Assembly: GCF_001673635.1 (NCBI RefSeq)
Contig: NZ_LZMH01000037.1
Location: 1-64,000 of the forward strand
Direction of reading: 5' to 3'
Length of the DNA: 64,000 nt
Source: Mycobacterium asiaticum
GTDB taxonomy: Bacteria; Actinomycetota; Actinomycetes; Mycobacteriales; Mycobacteriaceae
Part shown: positions 54,536-64,000 of the stretch, in pieces
Layout of the letters: each line of letters opens with the position of its first letter
How positions within the stretch are numbered: the stretch's first letter is position 1
The notes under the pieces: generated by a model
The model's database searches: none
What the model saw: the letters and a program-made list of their open reading frames with translations, nothing else
Told to the model about the DNA's origin: nothing
Made by a program: the position numbers and the translations under genes

Positions 54536-54709
54536 CCTCGCGTTGACGGGTCGGGCAATTTTTTTCCGAGCGTTTGCCCAGCTCTCAACTCTTTCTTAGA
54601 AGAACTGCACGGACCACCCGCTCCGGCACGCTAGCATTTGACACGTGCCGATTGTGCCTTGGATCACGCGCGCGACCGCGGGACTGTCGCAGTGCTCGGA
54701 GGTTTGTGC

Positions 54710-55711
54710 ATGTCGTGGGTGAATGCAGCGCCCGAGTACGTCGCGGCCGCCGCCAATGACCTGGCCGGAATCGCCTCGACGCTGAGTGCGGCGAACTCGG
54801 CGGCGGCGTTCCCGACGTCCGGTGTGCTGCCGGCGGGTGCCGATGAGGTCTCGGCTGGCATCGCGGCGTTGTTCGGCGCGCACGCGCAGGCCTACCAGAT
54901 GCTCAGCTCACAGGCCGTGGCGTTCCACGAGCAGTTCGTCCAGCTGATGACCGCCGGCGCGAACCAGTACGACTCCGCGGAAGCCCGCAACTCGACCCCT
55001 ATGGGGGACGCCGCGGCCGCTATCAACGCACCGGCGGCAGCACTGCCCGGAATGGCTGTGGGCGGCTCATCGGCCGGCGGCTCGACGCCGGCCGCGGCCG
55101 GTGGTGAGCAGGTGCTGGCGCGCACGCAGAGCGGCACCCTTGTTCAGATCGGGAACGGCGCCGGCGCGGCGTCGGGCGTCAGCGCTGCCTCCGCCGGCGG
55201 TGCGAGCGGTGTCGTGGCCAGCGGTGGCGGTAGCGCCGGGGCGGCTGGGTTGCTGCCCGGTCTGCGCTACGCAGGAGTCGGCGCGGGCAGTGACGTCCCG
55301 CAGGTCTCCGCCCTACCTGGTGCGGCAATCGTCGGTCCCCTGGACGGGGTCGGTGAAAACACGGGTGACCTCGCCGGCGTTAGCCCGCTCGTGTTCGGTC
55401 AGGGTGGCGCCAACGGGCTCAGCAGCAGTGCCGCCCCCGCGGCCGCCGTCGCCAGTCCCGGCGCAGCGGGCGAGGGCAACAGTCAGGCCGAGAACGGCGG
55501 CGGTATCGCCGTGCACAGCGGTTGGCTGGGCGGCGAGGCCAGCGAGAACGGTGCGTTGCTCGGCCACAGTGCGCCGGCCCCGACCGACCAGTTCGCCAGC
55601 GGCGAAGGAAGCTTCTACTCCCGCGGTGGCGGTCAGGGCGGTTTCCTCGGCGGCGGTGAACAACTGGGCGCTGCTGCTGCTCCGGCTGAGGGTGCTGCCG
55701 AAGGGGCCTGA
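54710..55711 (+). CDS. PE family protein, unpaired
   Basis: This 333-residue protein starts at ATG 54710 (MSWVNAAPEYVAAAANDLAG) behind GGAGG with 7-nt spacing. The first 95 residues are a PE domain with the typical GVLPAGADEVSAGIAALFGA and FHEQFVQLM segments. The rest is a low-complexity Ala/Gly/Ser-rich region of about 235 residues without PGRS triplet regularity. No adjacent PPE partner exists. PE proteins are exported by ESX type VII systems. The preceding gap (54536-54709) contains GGGCAA...TTGCCC around a T-rich loop. Confidence 0.9.
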   Translation: MSWVNAAPEYVAAAANDLAGIASTLSAANSAAAFPTSGVLPAGADEVSAGIAALFGAHAQAYQMLSSQAVAFHEQFVQLMTAGANQYDSAEARNSTPMGDAAAAINAPAAALPGMAVGGSSAGGSTPAAAGGEQVLARTQSGTLVQIGNGAGAASGVSAASAGGASGVVASGGGSAGAAGLLPGLRYAGVGAGSDVPQVSALPGAAIVGPLDGVGENTGDLAGVSPLVFGQGGANGLSSSAAPAAAVASPGAAGEGNSQAENGGGIAVHSGWLGGEASENGALLGHSAPAPTDQFASGEGSFYSRGGGQGGFLGGGEQLGAAAAPAEGAAEGA

Positions 55712-55743
55712 CACTTGGGCGCCGCAACCGGCAAACTGGACAG

Positions 55744-56607
55744 GTGCCTGAACTCCCCGAGATCGAAGCGCTGGCCGACCATCTGCGCCGACATGCCGTC
55801 GGTTTGACGGTCGGCCGCGTCGATGTCGCCGCGCTGTCGGTGCTCAAGACCTTCGATCCACCGCTCAACGCCCTGCACGGCCAGACCGTGGCGGAGGCCG
55901 GACGCTGGGGGAAGTACCTCGGTCTGCAGGCCGGCGGGCTCTGGCTGATCACTCACCTCTCGCGTGCGGGCTGGTTGCGCTGGTCGGACAAGTTGGCCGC
56001 AGCGCCGCTGCGACCGGGCAAGGGGCCCATCGCCCTGCGCGTGCATCTCGGGACGCCGGGGGAGGCGCCTGGCTTCGACCTCACCGAGGCCGGGACCCAG
56101 AAGCGGTTGGCAGTTTGGTTGGTCACCGACCCTCAGCAGGTACCCCAGATCGCCACGCTGGGGCCCGACGCGCTGGAACTGGGTCCCGACGACCTGGCCC
56201 GCGTGCTGGCCGGCAACACCGGGCGGATCAAGACCGTCATCACCGACCAGAAGGTAATCGCGGGCATCGGCAACGCCTACAGCGACGAGATCCTGCACGT
56301 AGCCCGGCTCTCGCCGTTCGCCACCGCCGCAAAGCTGACCGACGAGCAACTCACCACGCTGCACGACGCCATGATCTCCGTTCTCACCGACGCGGTGAGT
56401 CGATCGGTCGGTCAGGGTGCGGCCACGCTGAAGGGGGAGAAGCGCTCCGGGCTGCGGGTGCATGCCCGAACCGGGTTGCCCTGCCCGGTCTGCGGGGACA
56501 CGGTGCGGGAAGTCTCGTTCGCCGACAAGTCTTTTCAGTACTGCCCGACTTGCCAGACCGGCGGCAAGGTCCTGGCCGACCGGCGCATGTCCCGGCTACT
56601 CAAGTAG
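55744..56607 (+). CDS. Fpg/Nei-type DNA glycosylase, full length
   Basis: This 287-residue enzyme starts at GTG 55744 so that the mature N-terminus is Pro-Glu (PELPEIEALADHL), the catalytic P1/E2 of Fpg/Nei. It has VIAGIGNAYSDEIL (H2TH region) and a C-terminal zinc finger, CPVCGDTVREVSFADKSFQY followed by CPTCQ. It excises oxidised bases and nicks abasic sites. In M. tuberculosis the equivalent Rv0944 is a much shorter remnant next to the cobF deletion; here it is complete. Confidence 0.9.
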   Translation: MPELPEIEALADHLRRHAVGLTVGRVDVAALSVLKTFDPPLNALHGQTVAEAGRWGKYLGLQAGGLWLITHLSRAGWLRWSDKLAAAPLRPGKGPIALRVHLGTPGEAPGFDLTEAGTQKRLAVWLVTDPQQVPQIATLGPDALELGPDDLARVLAGNTGRIKTVITDQKVIAGIGNAYSDEILHVARLSPFATAAKLTDEQLTTLHDAMISVLTDAVSRSVGQGAATLKGEKRSGLRVHARTGLPCPVCGDTVREVSFADKSFQYCPTCQTGGKVLADRRMSRLLK

Positions 56608-56623
56608 CCGATATGCTGCCTGG

Positions 56624-57373
56624 GTGACTCGCCAGAAAATCCTGATCACCGGAGCCAGTTCCGGGCTGGGTGCCGGAATGGCCCGCGCCTTCGCCGCCAA
56701 GGGGCGCGACCTGGCGTTGTGCGCCCGTCGCACCGACCGTTTGGACGAACTCAAAGCCGAACTCTCACAACAGAATCCGAACATCAAGATCGCGGTCGCA
56801 GCGCTGGACGTCAATGACCACGACCAGGTGCCGAAGGTGTTCGCCGAGCTGAGCGACGAGCTCGGCGGCATCGACCGCGTCATCGTCAACGCGGGCATCG
56901 GCAAGGGCGCCAAACTGGGGTCGGGCAAGCTCTGGGCGAACAAGGCGACCCTGGAGACCAATCTGATCGCCGCGCTGGTGCAGATCGAGACCGCGCTGGA
57001 GATGTTCAACAAGAGCGGGTCCGGGCATCTGGTGCTGATCTCGTCGGTGCTGGGCAACAAGGGGGTGCCGGGGGTCAAGGCGGCCTATGCGGCCAGCAAG
57101 GCCGGCCTGAGTTCGCTGGGCGAGTCGTTGCGGGCCGAGTACGCCAAAGGCCCGGTCAAGGTGACAGTGATCGAGCCCGGCTACATCGAGTCGGAGATGA
57201 CCGCCAAGTCGAACAGCACAATGCTGATGGTGGACAACGAGACCGGCGTCAAGGCGCTCGTCGACGCCATCGAGCGCGAGCCCGGTCGCGCCGCGGTGCC
57301 GTGGTGGCCATGGGCGCCGCTGGTGCAGCTGATGCGGGTGCTGCCGCCGCCGTTGACGAAGCGCTTCGCTTAG
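56624..57373 (+). CDS. Short-chain dehydrogenase/reductase (Rv0945-type)
   Basis: This 249-residue SDR starts at GTG 56624. It has TGASSGLGAGMA, VIVNAGIGKGA, catalytic Ser in LISSVLG, Tyr/Lys in YAASKAG, EPGYIESEM and a C-terminal membrane-proximal tail WWPWAPLVQLMRVLPPPL. The order Fpg-like gene then SDR follows Rv0944-Rv0945. It ends just before the hairpin terminator at 57375. Substrate unknown. Confidence 0.9.
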   Translation: MTRQKILITGASSGLGAGMARAFAAKGRDLALCARRTDRLDELKAELSQQNPNIKIAVAALDVNDHDQVPKVFAELSDELGGIDRVIVNAGIGKGAKLGSGKLWANKATLETNLIAALVQIETALEMFNKSGSGHLVLISSVLGNKGVPGVKAAYAASKAGLSSLGESLRAEYAKGPVKVTVIEPGYIESEMTAKSNSTMLMVDNETGVKALVDAIEREPGRAAVPWWPWAPLVQLMRVLPPPLTKRFA

Positions 57374-57374
57374 G

Positions 57375-57442
57375 TTGCGCGAGCAGACGTGAAAGCTCCC
57401 GACACGCCGAGTCGGGAGGAGCTTTCACGTCTGCTCGCGCAA
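57375..57442. terminator. Long bidirectional hairpin terminator, copy A
   Basis: A 29-nt left arm starting TTGCGCGAGCAGACG pairs with the right arm CGTCTGCTCGCGCAA with only a 3-nt bulge, around a 7-nt loop. It sits between the convergent SDR and cyclase genes. It resembles the repeated intrinsic-terminator class described for M. tuberculosis (TRIT). A near-identical stem occurs at 60700-60759. Confidence 0.75.
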
Positions 57443-57455
57443 ACTAGCTCGCGCG

Positions 57456-60400
57456 TCATGGCATGGCCGCGGCCCAAGCGATATGCCCTTGAAAACCCAG
57501 CGCCGTCGCCATATCGCGGTAGCGATCCCGAAGATCGATGTACTCAGACACATCACCACGCGCCTGGGCGACCAGCGCACGCATCCGCACCAGGTGGATC
57601 TCCCGCGATACCAAACCCTGGTCGCCCGGCGCGGCCGCCAATCTCTCGATCGCCTCGACGGCTTCGGCGATGGCACCGTCCGTGCCGCGGGCCGACAGCG
57701 TCTGCACCAACGCACTGGTAGCCGCGCCACAGTGCCCGAACTGGCCGGCGCCGAACATTTCGTCGACGGCCGCACGCAACCGCGGTAGGGCGGATTCGCG
57801 ATCACCGCGCCTCGCGAGTTCCCATGCCGCCCAGACATTGGCGACGGGGCGGTCCGAGGGGTAGTACTGGTCGTGCTCGCACATCTCGCAGACATCCCGC
57901 AACACATCGAGGCCGCGCTGCCGGTCTTGCATGGAATCCCGATGCACCAATGCAATGCCGTCGGTCAGCCTGGCCAGGCCCAGTGCCCGGTCGTCACTTG
58001 AGCGCTCCGCGTTGCGTAGCGCCTCGCCGATCTCCTGCAGGGCAAGGTCGTCGGCCAGCAGGACTCCGTTGGGTATCGCCCCGAGGTACTTGTACGTGAC
58101 GACCATGGCGTGCGACCACGGTTCGGTTCCGCGCGACGTTGCAACGCTGTCCTCCAAATCTTTTCGCCAACCGCTGTGGCCCAGCGCCCATCGAGCGGTG
58201 CCGCGCGTCGCCAGTGCCACCGCCAACGGCGAACCGACAATGGCGTTTCCGCGGGCGGGATCGCCTTGGGCCAGTTCGACGACGTTCTGCGACCAGGCCA
58301 GCACCAGGCGCATCTCCGCGGACTGGATCTTGGTGGCGATCGCTCCCAGCGAAAGCCCGATCGTGAGCGTCGGATCGCCTATCGATTCGATCATCGCCAT
58401 GTGTTCGGAGGCTAGGCGGGATGCCGTGTGTACCCGGCCGTAGACGAAGTGCTCCATGATCAGCCCCGCCATGCCGACAACCAGGGACGCCTTGTCCCCG
58501 GCGGCCGAGCACAATTCCCGCAGTTCCGCGAAGTAAGGCTCGATCTCAAGGTGGGCGCGAAATCCGTTGGCGCAAAGCAATTTACGTGGGACGATGCGCA
58601 TCGAGATATGGTACGGGGCGTCATCCGGCACAGCATCGGCAATCCGGCGCGCGCGTTCCCAGCTGCGACACGCCGCGGCCTTATCGCGAGTGGTTGCCCA
58701 CTCGCCGGCATGTAGGTGCCAGCCATAGGCTTCGCGCAGGTCCCCGGCGGCCTCAAGATGCTCGGCGATCAATGCGGAGCTCTCGCCGATCAATCCGGAC
58801 ATCCTTCTCTCGACCGCGGCGGCCAGCCGCCGGTGCATGCCGGCACGGTCGGATTTGAGCTGCGATTCGTACGCGACGGTATGGATCATCGGGTGACGGA
58901 ACGCGTATTCGTCGGACGTCCCCGACTCAACCCGTTCGACCAACTCGGCGTCGAGCAAACTGCGCGGGACCGCATCGACGTCCAGCGAGGCCAATAGATC
59001 GGCGCGGAAGCGTGAGCCGATTACGGCCGCGGCGCGTAAGGCCCGCTTCGCCCCTGGGTCGAGCCGGTCGATGCGGGCCGCGATCACGGCTTGTAGGGTG
59101 GCGGGCACACTGACGTCACCGACATCCGCGCGACACGTGTAGGCCCCCGGCTCGCCGCAGAGCACGCCGCGTTCGTCCAAGTCCCGGACCATTTCTTCGG
59201 CGAAGAACGGGTTGCCCGCCGCCCGTGCTCCGATGGTGTTGGTCAGCTCGGCAACCGTTGGGTCGCATCCGAGCAGCTCACCGAGCAGCGTAGAGGACTC
59301 CGTATCACTCAGTGGCGCAAGGCTAATCGTCTGGGACCCGGGGAGATATGCGAGCTCGCCACGGTACTCAGGACGACAGGTGATCAGCACTAACGTGGGC
59401 GTCTGCGGGATGACCGTGAGAAGTTCACCCAGCATCGATTCGCTGGCTTCGTCGATCCAGTGCGCGTCCTCGATGACCCAGGCCACCGTGTTCCGGCGCG
59501 CGCGGGAGGCGGCATTCACCAGTGCGGTCAAACGCCGACGACGCGCATCAGGGGCAATATCGGGCAGGTTAGTGGAGGAATCCCGGATGCCGAGCAAATC
59601 TTGAAGTAAGGCAAGGTCTTCCGGATCGGCATCGGCGTAGCGGTCGCGTAGCCGAGCGCGGTCCGCTTCGGCATCGAGACCCGACAAATGTGCCTCCGCC
59701 CGTAACAGGCGGGCCACGAGATGGAACGGCATCTGGGTGGTGTGTGATTCGCAGAACGCGCTGACAATTTCGACACCTCGGGCAACTGCCACCGCACATA
59801 TTTCATGCACTAGACGGCTCTTGCCAATTCCGGCGGAGCCCACCAGAACTGCCACTGCGCCGCTGCCGCCGACAGCGTGTTCCAGCAGTTCCTCGCCTGC
59901 TGACATCTCGTCCCGTCGGCCAACGAGATTCGGCTTGGCCGGCTCCGCTGTCTGATGCCGTTCCGTCAACCCCAACAATCTACGAGCAGATACCGGTTGA
60001 TCATTCCCCTTGATGCGGACGAGTTCCGGCTCGCCCAGCACTGCCGCGTGCTCAACCAGTCTTGCCGTTGCCTCGCTGAGCATTACCCCGCCCGCCGGCG
60101 CGACCGATTCCATCCGCTGCGCCATCCCCACCTGCTCACCGACGGCGGTGTAACCCAATCCACCCGAACCGATTTCACCGGCGACGACCTGCCCCGAATT
60201 CAGTCCGACTCGAAGTCTTAGATCCACGGCATCGCGGTGCTGGATCTCCGGGGCCAATTTGACCGCCTCGCGCTGGAGCTCCAGTGCGGCCAGGCAAGCG
60301 CGAACCGCATGGTCCTCCAGTGCCACCGGAGCGCCGAACACCGCCATGATCCCGTCGCCGGTGAACTTGTCGACCGTGCCTCCGTATCGCCTGACCACTG

Positions 60401-60623
60401 CGGCGCAGCGCGCGACGAGATCGGCCATGATCTCACGCAGCCGCTCCGCACCCACCAGCACCGCAATGTCCATCGAATGAACCACGTCGGCAAACAGCAC
60501 GGTGACCTGCTTGTACTCGGCGCGGGTATCGGCATCTCGCACCGGCGAGCCGCAGCCGTGGCAGAAACGGGCACCTTCGAGAACTTCAGTGGCACACGTC
60601 GGGCATGCCGCGATGGCTTTCAT
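57456..60623 (-). CDS. Adenylate/guanylate cyclase fused to AAA ATPase and TPR-like domain
   Basis: This 1055-residue regulator starts at ATG 60623 (MKAIAACPTC). A zinc ribbon (CPTC, CHGC) occupies residues 7-26. The class III cyclase domain is at 38-205, with metal Asp residues in LFADVVHSM and DKFTGDGIMAVFG and the transition-state Asn/Arg region VGLNSGQVVAGE. The P-loop ATPase region has GSAGIGKSRL near residue 295 and VIEDAHWIDEAS (Walker B). The rest is a helical TPR-like array without an obvious LuxR HTH. Similar LuxR-less cyclase-ATPase proteins are common in mycobacteria. It lies between hairpin copies A and B, interrupting the Rv0945-pgi order. Confidence 0.88.
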   Translation of the reverse strand: MKAIAACPTCATEVLEGARFCHGCGSPVRDADTRAEYKQVTVLFADVVHSMDIAVLVGAERLREIMADLVARCAAVVRRYGGTVDKFTGDGIMAVFGAPVALEDHAVRACLAALELQREAVKLAPEIQHRDAVDLRLRVGLNSGQVVAGEIGSGGLGYTAVGEQVGMAQRMESVAPAGGVMLSEATARLVEHAAVLGEPELVRIKGNDQPVSARRLLGLTERHQTAEPAKPNLVGRRDEMSAGEELLEHAVGGSGAVAVLVGSAGIGKSRLVHEICAVAVARGVEIVSAFCESHTTQMPFHLVARLLRAEAHLSGLDAEADRARLRDRYADADPEDLALLQDLLGIRDSSTNLPDIAPDARRRRLTALVNAASRARRNTVAWVIEDAHWIDEASESMLGELLTVIPQTPTLVLITCRPEYRGELAYLPGSQTISLAPLSDTESSTLLGELLGCDPTVAELTNTIGARAAGNPFFAEEMVRDLDERGVLCGEPGAYTCRADVGDVSVPATLQAVIAARIDRLDPGAKRALRAAAVIGSRFRADLLASLDVDAVPRSLLDAELVERVESGTSDEYAFRHPMIHTVAYESQLKSDRAGMHRRLAAAVERRMSGLIGESSALIAEHLEAAGDLREAYGWHLHAGEWATTRDKAAACRSWERARRIADAVPDDAPYHISMRIVPRKLLCANGFRAHLEIEPYFAELRELCSAAGDKASLVVGMAGLIMEHFVYGRVHTASRLASEHMAMIESIGDPTLTIGLSLGAIATKIQSAEMRLVLAWSQNVVELAQGDPARGNAIVGSPLAVALATRGTARWALGHSGWRKDLEDSVATSRGTEPWSHAMVVTYKYLGAIPNGVLLADDLALQEIGEALRNAERSSDDRALGLARLTDGIALVHRDSMQDRQRGLDVLRDVCEMCEHDQYYPSDRPVANVWAAWELARRGDRESALPRLRAAVDEMFGAGQFGHCGAATSALVQTLSARGTDGAIAEAVEAIERLAAAPGDQGLVSREIHLVRMRALVAQARGDVSEYIDLRDRYRDMATALGFQGHIAWAAAMP

Positions 60624-60699
60624 GCGCGGCTCCGCCGACCACTGACGCGAACGGGCACAGACAAAGGATAGGCGGTCGGACTCCGAACGACTTTGATTG

Positions 60700-60759
60700 G
60701 CGAGCAGACGTGAAAGCTCCCGTTTCGGGCCGAAACGAGGAGCTTTCACGTCTGCTCGT
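60700..60759. terminator. Long hairpin terminator, copy B
   Basis: The left arm GCGAGCAGACGTGAAAG, continuing CTCC, pairs with the right arm at 60739-60758, and an inner stem CGTTTCG/CGAAACG (60721-60737) closes around GGC with a 1-nt bulge. It follows the 3' end of pgi (minus) and precedes the cyclase start, so it should stop pgi transcription before the cyclase gene. The outer stem is the same as copy A. Confidence 0.7.
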
Positions 60760-60760
60760 G

Positions 60761-60799
60761 CGATAAAGCCGCGCGATAGAGCCGCGCGATAAAGCCGCG
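60761..60799. repeat. 13-bp tandem repeat, three units
   Basis: Units CGATAAAGCCGCG, CGATAGAGCCGCG and CGATAAAGCCGCG follow one another without gaps and lie directly before the pgi stop codon. Only one base differs between units. A fourth partial unit merges with the coding end of pgi. It has the form of a small VNTR. Confidence 0.8.
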
Positions 60800-60803
60800 C
60801 GAA

Positions 60804-62462
60804 CTAACTCGCGCGGCCGCGCTCGGATCGGTAGCGGCGCACGAGCGCGTCGGTCGAGCTGTCCGACTGCTTCTCTGGCGCACCGTCGCTGGTGATGACC
60901 GGCAGCAGCGCCTTTGCTTGCGTCTTGCCCAACTCCACGCCCCACTGGTCGAACGAGTCGATGCCCCAGATCACACCCTCGGTGAACACCTGATGCTCGT
61001 AGAGCGCCACCAACTGTCCCAGCACCGACGGTGTCAGCCGGGTCGCCAGAATCGAGGTGGTGGGCCGGTTCCCGGGCATCACCTTGTGCGGCACCACGTC
61101 GGCGGGGGTGCCTTCATCGGCGATCTCCTCGGCGGTCTTACCGAACGCCAGCACCTGGGTCTGGGCGAAGAAGTTGCTCATCAACAGGTCGTGCATGCTG
61201 CCGGTGCCTTCGGCGGTGGGCAGGTCGTCGAGCGGCTGGCTGAACGCGATGAAGTCGGCCGGCACCAGACGAGTGCCCTGGTGCAGCAATTGGTAGAAAG
61301 CGTGCTGGCCGTTGGTTCCCGGTTCGCCCCAGTAGATTTCACCGGTGTCGGTGGTCACCGGTGTGCCGTCGGCGCGGGTCGACTTGCCGTTGGACTCCAT
61401 GGTCAATTGCTGCAGGTAGGCGGCGAACCGGGCCAGATCATTGGAGTACGGCAGCACCGCACGCGACTGTGCGTCAAAGAAATTCGAGTACCACAGACCG
61501 ATAAGTCCAAGCAGCGCAGGCGCATTGGAGTCCAGGGGCGCCGTCCTGAAGTGCTCGTCGACGATGTGGAATCCGGACAGGAAGTCGGCGAACGCTTTCC
61601 GGCCGATGACGGCCATCACGGACAGCCCGATCGCCGAGTCCACCGAGTAGCGGCCGCCGACCCAATCCCAGAACCCGAACATGTTGTCGGTGTTGATGCC
61701 GAACTCGTCGACCAGTCGCTTGTTGGTGGAGACCGCGACGAAGTGCTTCGCGACCGCGGCGTCACCGAGCGCATCGGTGAGCCAGCGGCGCGCGGCCGTC
61801 GCGTTCGTCAGGGTCTCGAGCGTGGAGAACGTCTTGGAGGCGACGATGAAAAGCGTTGTGGCGGGCTCTAAGTCGGCAAGCGTCGCGACGAGGTCAGCCG
61901 GATCCACGTTGGAAACGAAGCGGGCCGAGATGCCCGCGTCGGCGTAGTGGCGCAACGCCTGGTACACCATCACCGGGCCCAAGTCCGAGCCACCGATGCC
62001 GATGTTGACGACGGTCTTGATTCGTTCCCCGGTGGCGCCCTTCCAATCGCCGCTGCGCAGCTTGTCCGTGAAATCGCCCATCGCGTCCAGCACCTCGTGC
62101 ACGTCGCGCACCACGTTCTGGCCGTCGACGATCAGGTCGGCGTCGCGCGGCAGCCGCAGCGCGGTGTGCAGCACCGCGCGGTCCTCGGAGCTGTTGATGT
62201 GTGCGCCGGCAAACATCTGGTCGCGGTGCTCTTCCAGCTTGGCCGCCCGCGCCAGGTCGATCAGCAGACGCACCGTCTCACGGGTGATGCGGTGCTTGCT
62301 GTAGTCGATGTAGAGGTCACCGACGGTCAGGGTGAGCTCGCGGCCGCGATCCGGATCGTCGGCGAAGAGCTGCCGCAGGTGGGTTTCTCCGATCTGGTCA
62401 TGGTGCCGGCGCAGCACGTCCCACGCCGGGGTGGCGGTGATATCTGATGTCTCGGAGGTCAT
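60804..62462 (-). CDS. pgi: Glucose-6-phosphate isomerase
   Basis: This 552-residue enzyme interconverts glucose-6-phosphate and fructose-6-phosphate. The start [15 protein letters not shown] and length match M. tuberculosis Pgi (Rv0946c). Signature regions are [19 protein letters not shown] (first sugar-phosphate site), the [17 protein letters not shown] segment, [20 protein letters not shown] (catalytic Glu/Arg region) and [20 protein letters not shown] with the catalytic His/Lys area. Cytoplasmic. Confidence 0.96.
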   Translation of the reverse strand: MTSETSDITATPAWDVLRRHHDQIGETHLRQLFADDPDRGRELTLTVGDLYIDYSKHRITRETVRLLIDLARAAKLEEHRDQMFAGAHINSSEDRAVLHTALRLPRDADLIVDGQNVVRDVHEVLDAMGDFTDKLRSGDWKGATGERIKTVVNIGIGGSDLGPVMVYQALRHYADAGISARFVSNVDPADLVATLADLEPATTLFIVASKTFSTLETLTNATAARRWLTDALGDAAVAKHFVAVSTNKRLVDEFGINTDNMFGFWDWVGGRYSVDSAIGLSVMAVIGRKAFADFLSGFHIVDEHFRTAPLDSNAPALLGLIGLWYSNFFDAQSRAVLPYSNDLARFAAYLQQLTMESNGKSTRADGTPVTTDTGEIYWGEPGTNGQHAFYQLLHQGTRLVPADFIAFSQPLDDLPTAEGTGSMHDLLMSNFFAQTQVLAFGKTAEEIADEGTPADVVPHKVMPGNRPTTSILATRLTPSVLGQLVALYEHQVFTEGVIWGIDSFDQWGVELGKTQAKALLPVITSDGAPEKQSDSSTDALVRRYRSERGRAS

Positions 62463-62590
62463 GATTCGACCCTAGTGCCGGGACGGCGCAGGGGTCAGCG
62501 CCCGAGCCTCGCTGGCATGCATCGAGGCTGAAATCCTGCAGGTCTCTACTCGCACTTGCGCTGCGATTCTTCAGTCTCGGCGCGAGTGGG

Positions 62591-63577
<987 letters not shown>

Positions 63578-63627
63578 TTACCCCAGCAAAGCTGGTCGTG
63601 GCTGAATGTAACGGCAACAGTAACCGT

Positions 63628-63936
63628 TTAGTGGCCGAGTCGTCCTCGGCCCAGACGCAATAACAGCATCGCCAGATCTTTGCCGTCGGGACCGAGCTCG
63701 CTGTAGCGCTCGATCACCTTCATCTCACGGCTGTGCACCAGGCGGGTTCCCCCGGAGGCCATCCGGACCTTGCCGATCGCCTGGGATACTTCCGCGCGCC
63801 GCTTGACCGCCGCCAGGATCTCGGCGTCGAGACGGTCGATCTCCTGGCGCAATTCGTCAATGCCGAGCTGTTCGGTATCGATGGTGTTCATCTCTGCTAT
63901 CTCCGCGTTCTCGTGAGGTGGGGGGTCTGGTCTCAT
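63628..63936 (-). CDS. Chorismate mutase (AroQ-delta type, Rv0948c)
   Basis: This 102-residue all-helical enzyme converts chorismate to prephenate for Phe and Tyr synthesis. It has the active-site Arg/Lys series in DRLDAEILAAVKRRAEVSQA, IGKVRMASGGTRLVHSREMK and VIERYSELG. The C-terminal LLLRLGRGRLGH, through which Rv0948c is activated by DAHP synthase, is retained. The start ATG 63936 gives MRPDPPPHENAE, as in M. tuberculosis. An upstream ATG at 63957 is in frame but less likely. Confidence 0.95.
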   Translation of the reverse strand: MRPDPPPHENAEIAEMNTIDTEQLGIDELRQEIDRLDAEILAAVKRRAEVSQAIGKVRMASGGTRLVHSREMKVIERYSELGPDGKDLAMLLLRLGRGRLGH

Positions 63937-63962
63937 CCGGGTTTCGGCCTCACACAAGAAAC

Positions 63963-63995
63963 GAGCCCCGAATCCGGAAGCGGACCACGGGGCTC
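63963..63995. terminator. Hairpin at the window's right edge
   Basis: GAGCCCCG (63963-63970) and CGGGGCTC (63988-63995) form an 8-bp stem around a 17-nt loop, upstream of the chorismate mutase gene. It could end the next gene to the right or lie in the chorismate mutase leader. Context is cut off by the window. Confidence 0.35.
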
Positions 63996-64000
63996 TGCGA

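Noticed and set aside
60624..60749. Upstream extension of the cyclase gene (MKAPRFGPKRELSRLL...)
   Set aside because: These codons read through the terminator hairpin; the zinc-ribbon protein starts naturally at ATG 60623.

Overview
The window is high-GC actinobacterial DNA and almost certainly comes from a slow-growing Mycobacterium outside the M. tuberculosis complex. Evidence: PE and PPE proteins, a mycolyltransferase, mycobacterial PstS, PknD, Ku and LigD sequences, F420-type LLM oxidoreductases, and a gene order that follows M. tuberculosis Rv0905 to Rv0948c with gains and losses. It carries cobF, a full-length Fpg-like glycosylase and an intact mycolyltransferase gene at positions where M. 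tuberculosis has lost or truncated them, so it appears to keep the ancestral arrangement. M. tuberculosis equivalents are named from memory and were not searched.

Layout. 1-9000: a broken, inverted-duplicated echA6 5' end, a metallo-beta-lactamase-fold protein, a serine beta-lactamase-like lipoprotein, the P-type ATPase CtpE, an amidohydrolase, the Rv0909/Rv0910-type small gene pair, a VOC protein and a small membrane protein. 9000-12200 (minus): a translationally coupled thiolase, carotenoid oxygenase and VOC operon. 12500-21300: a PPE gene, a lipoprotein, a PucR regulator divergent from a ferredoxin-reductase/fatty-acid-desaturase pair, a DUF1275 membrane protein, two paralogous small secreted cysteine proteins and an FAD monooxygenase. 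21735-26733: tRNA-Arg(CCU), an LLM oxidoreductase, a gamma-glutamyl hydrolase/cyclotransferase fusion, mntH and two SDR genes.

26900-39941: phosphate and DNA-repair block. pstS3-pstC2-pstA1 faces pknD, followed by pstS2, ku, a PfkB kinase, ligD and an FAH/metallo-beta-lactamase fusion. No Pst ATPase gene lies here, so PstB or PhoT must be encoded elsewhere.

39942-47870: an accessory island with visibly lower GC. It holds a frame-shattered large serine integrase (Bxb1/phiRv1 type), an intact KAP P-loop NTPase, a frameshifted MrcB-N/DUF3883 restriction-type gene abutting an HNH endonuclease remnant, a DUF2510 membrane protein and two proteins I do not recognise. It looks like a decaying integrated element or defence island and is the most novel part of the window.

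47871-64000: core order resumes with a methyltransferase, enoyl-CoA hydratase, LLM oxidoreductase, a STAS/HATPase regulator with a SigF-like promoter, an FMO-DUF4873 plus AurF-like pair, cobF, a solo PE protein, an Fpg/Nei-type glycosylase, an SDR, a large adenylate-cyclase/ATPase regulator framed by two near-identical hairpin terminators, pgi, a mycolyltransferase and chorismate mutase.
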